Of a stretch of 64,000 nt of DNA, positions 62,681 through 64,000 are shown in pieces. The notes under the pieces were generated by a model. That model did no database searches. It was not told where the DNA came from and was given only the letters and a program-made list of their open reading frames with translations. Every line of letters starts with the position of its first letter. The stretch's first letter is position 1. The stretch is from JAFDWI01 sp963764215 (GTDB lineage: Bacteria > Actinomycetota > Acidimicrobiia > Acidimicrobiales > Iamiaceae). The position numbers and the translations under genes are program-made. Where the stretch lies: NCBI GenBank assembly GCA_963764215.1, contig CAVXRS010000005.1, forward strand, positions 833,855 to 897,854, in the 5' to 3' direction.

Positions 62681-63613
62681 CGGTTGAACGAGTACGTGCG
62701 CTTGCGGCTCGCCGGTGAGCTCAACAGGCCGGATGGAACCGCGGTGCCGGGGCCGCCCACGACTTGGAAGGGGTTGAACAAGCCGCATCGGGCGGATCGC
62801 CGCTGGGCGACAGCGTGGAGTCCCGAGCAGATCTCACGACGACTGGTCGTGGACTTCCCCGATGATGAGGACATGCGCATCAGTCACGAAGCGATCTACC
62901 AGGCGCTCTACATCGAAGGCCGAGGCGCGCTCAAGCGTGAGCTGGTCGCCTGCCTGCGCACCGGGCGCGCCCTGCGCAAGCCCCGCGAGAGGGCCCGCAA
63001 CCGACCCCAAGGCCACGTAACCGCCGATGTCGTGTTGAGCGAGCGGCCAGCTGAAGCTGCGGACCGGGCCGTGCCCGGACACTGGGAAGGCGACCTCATC
63101 ATCGGCCTGCACCGCTCGGCGATCGGCACCGTCGTGGAACGCACCAGCCGCTACACGCTCCTCGTCCATCTGCCACGGCTCGAGGGATACGGCATCGAGC
63201 CACCGGTCAAGAACGGCCCAGCCCTCGGCGGCTACGGCGCCATCGCCATGAAAGACGCCTTGGAGTCGACCATGGGATCGATGCCCGCAGGGCTGCTCCG
63301 TTCGCTGACCTGGGACCGAGGAAAGGAACTGTCCGCCCACGCGCAGTTCACGATCGACACCGGCATCAAGGTGTTCTTCGCGGATCCGCACTCGCCCTGG
63401 CAGCGGGCCACGAATGAGAACACCAACGGGCTGCTGCGCCAGTACTTCCCGAAGGGAACCGACCTCTCCCGCTGGAGCCGCGACGAGCTCCTCGCCGTCC
63501 AGGACGCGCTCAACAGCCGACCCCGGAAGGTCCTCGGCTGGAAGACCCCGGCCGAAGCCCTCGACGAGCAGCTACGGTCGCTCCAAGACCAAGGTGTTGC
63601 AACGGCCGATTGA
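62640..63613 (+). mobile_element. IS30-family transposase, 5' truncated
   Basis: The DDE integrase core is complete: HWEGDLIIGLHRSAIGTVVE (first Asp), LTWDRGKELSAHAQF (second Asp) and WQRATNENTNGLLRQYFPKG (Glu). The preceding WATAWSPEQISRRLVVDFPD and SHEAIYQALYIEGRGALKRE are typical of IS30. The N-terminal helix-turn-helix is missing. Both the membrane gene (minus) and the transposase (plus) are readable over 62620-62680, which locates the junction. Not able to transpose by itself. Confidence 0.88.
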
Positions 63614-63617
63614 ACCC

Positions 63618-64000
63618 AGTCAATACTTGTCGATTCGCTACGCCGACCGCCTCGCCGTGAACGACATCGTCGCGTCGGTCGGCTCCAAGGGCGACAGCTA
63701 CGACAACAGCCTCGCCGAGTCGTTCAACGGGCTCTACAAGTGGGAGCTCATCCACCGCCAAGGCCCCTGGAACGGCCTCGAAGACGTCGAGTTCGTCACC
63801 ATGACCTACATCGACTGGTTCAACCACCGCCGGCTCCACGGACGCATCACCGACAGCCCCGGCTACACCACCCCCGCAGCCCACGAAGCCGCCCACTATC
63901 GTCAAGAAGTCCCGGCCCCCGAGCCGGTCACCCAATTACCCGAGCAGTCACGAAACCCGGGGCGCTTCAATCCGAGGCACGTCGGCCGCTTGACAGGCTC
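63618..64000 (+). mobile_element. IS3-family transposase C-terminal fragment
   Basis: Beginning 4 bp after the IS30 stop, the frame reads VGSKGDSYDNSLAESFNGLY, YKWELIHRQGPWNGLEDVEF and YIDWFNHRRLHGRI, the C-terminal third of IS3-type OrfB including the DDE glutamate (AESFNGLYK). The N-terminal part is absent. No stop is met before the window end; the last 40 residues (PEPVTQLPEQSRNPGRFN) look like read-through into neighbouring sequence. Confidence 0.85.

Noticed and set aside
1..64000. CRISPR arrays, rRNA operons, prophage modules or biosynthetic gene clusters
   Set aside because: No regularly spaced repeats, rRNA, phage structural genes or PKS/NRPS-type genes were found on either strand.

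Overview
The window looks like chromosomal DNA of a high-GC actinobacterium, most plausibly a member of the Acidimicrobiia. The inference rests on strong G/C preference at third codon positions, a CIRCE element of the actinobacterial CTGGCACTC type, a BldC-like regulator, a DUF222/HNH (13E12-type) endonuclease behind a mycobacterial-type LexA box, a DUF3516-type helicase, a probable F420-dependent luciferase-like enzyme, and many promoters whose -10 hexamer lies 6-8 nt before the start codon (leaderless mRNAs). No 16S gene is present, so the rank is an inference.

Left part, 1-38.9 kb: housekeeping core. holA, rpsT and lepA come first, then a small PH-like protein, a low-molecular-weight phosphatase and a fructosamine-kinase-like gene. 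CIRCE-hrcA-dnaJ-rsmE-hemW follows, then a one-piece biotin-dependent carboxyltransferase. A minus-strand pair (CpaE/TadZ-like pseudo-ATPase, pseudokinase-LysM protein) is divergent from a BldC-like gene. A tight phoH-ybeY-CNNM-era-helicase operon leads to the SOS-boxed HNH gene, dinG, uppS-recO, two tandem RDD membrane proteins, glyS, an esterase, ppdK, dnaG-rpoD and three tRNAs.

Right part, 38.9-64 kb: accessory. It starts after tRNA-Val with poorly recognisable small genes. It continues with a GH31 glycosidase running in frame into a sulfatase, a two-domain flavin-binding protein, two PBP4-like lipoprotein carboxypeptidases, a GH13 alpha-glucosidase and a flavoprotein. A decayed stretch at 50.5-53.1 kb holds gene remnants and duplicated segments. 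Then come a DUF2786 protein with an HETAH metallohydrolase, a DsbA-like protein, a VOC-alcohol dehydrogenase pair, a dimethylformamidase-like protein, a luciferase-like oxidoreductase, an SDR, and a COG4705 membrane gene cut by IS30 and IS3 transposase fragments at the right edge.

A strong technical signal runs through the window. About two dozen single-base frame breaks interrupt otherwise intact genes, including essential ones (holA, era, hemW). Nearly all can be repaired by removing one duplicated C or G, or restoring one missing C or G, in a short run. This points to uncorrected consensus indels rather than biology. Frame-broken genes are therefore annotated over their full extent, with the break noted.
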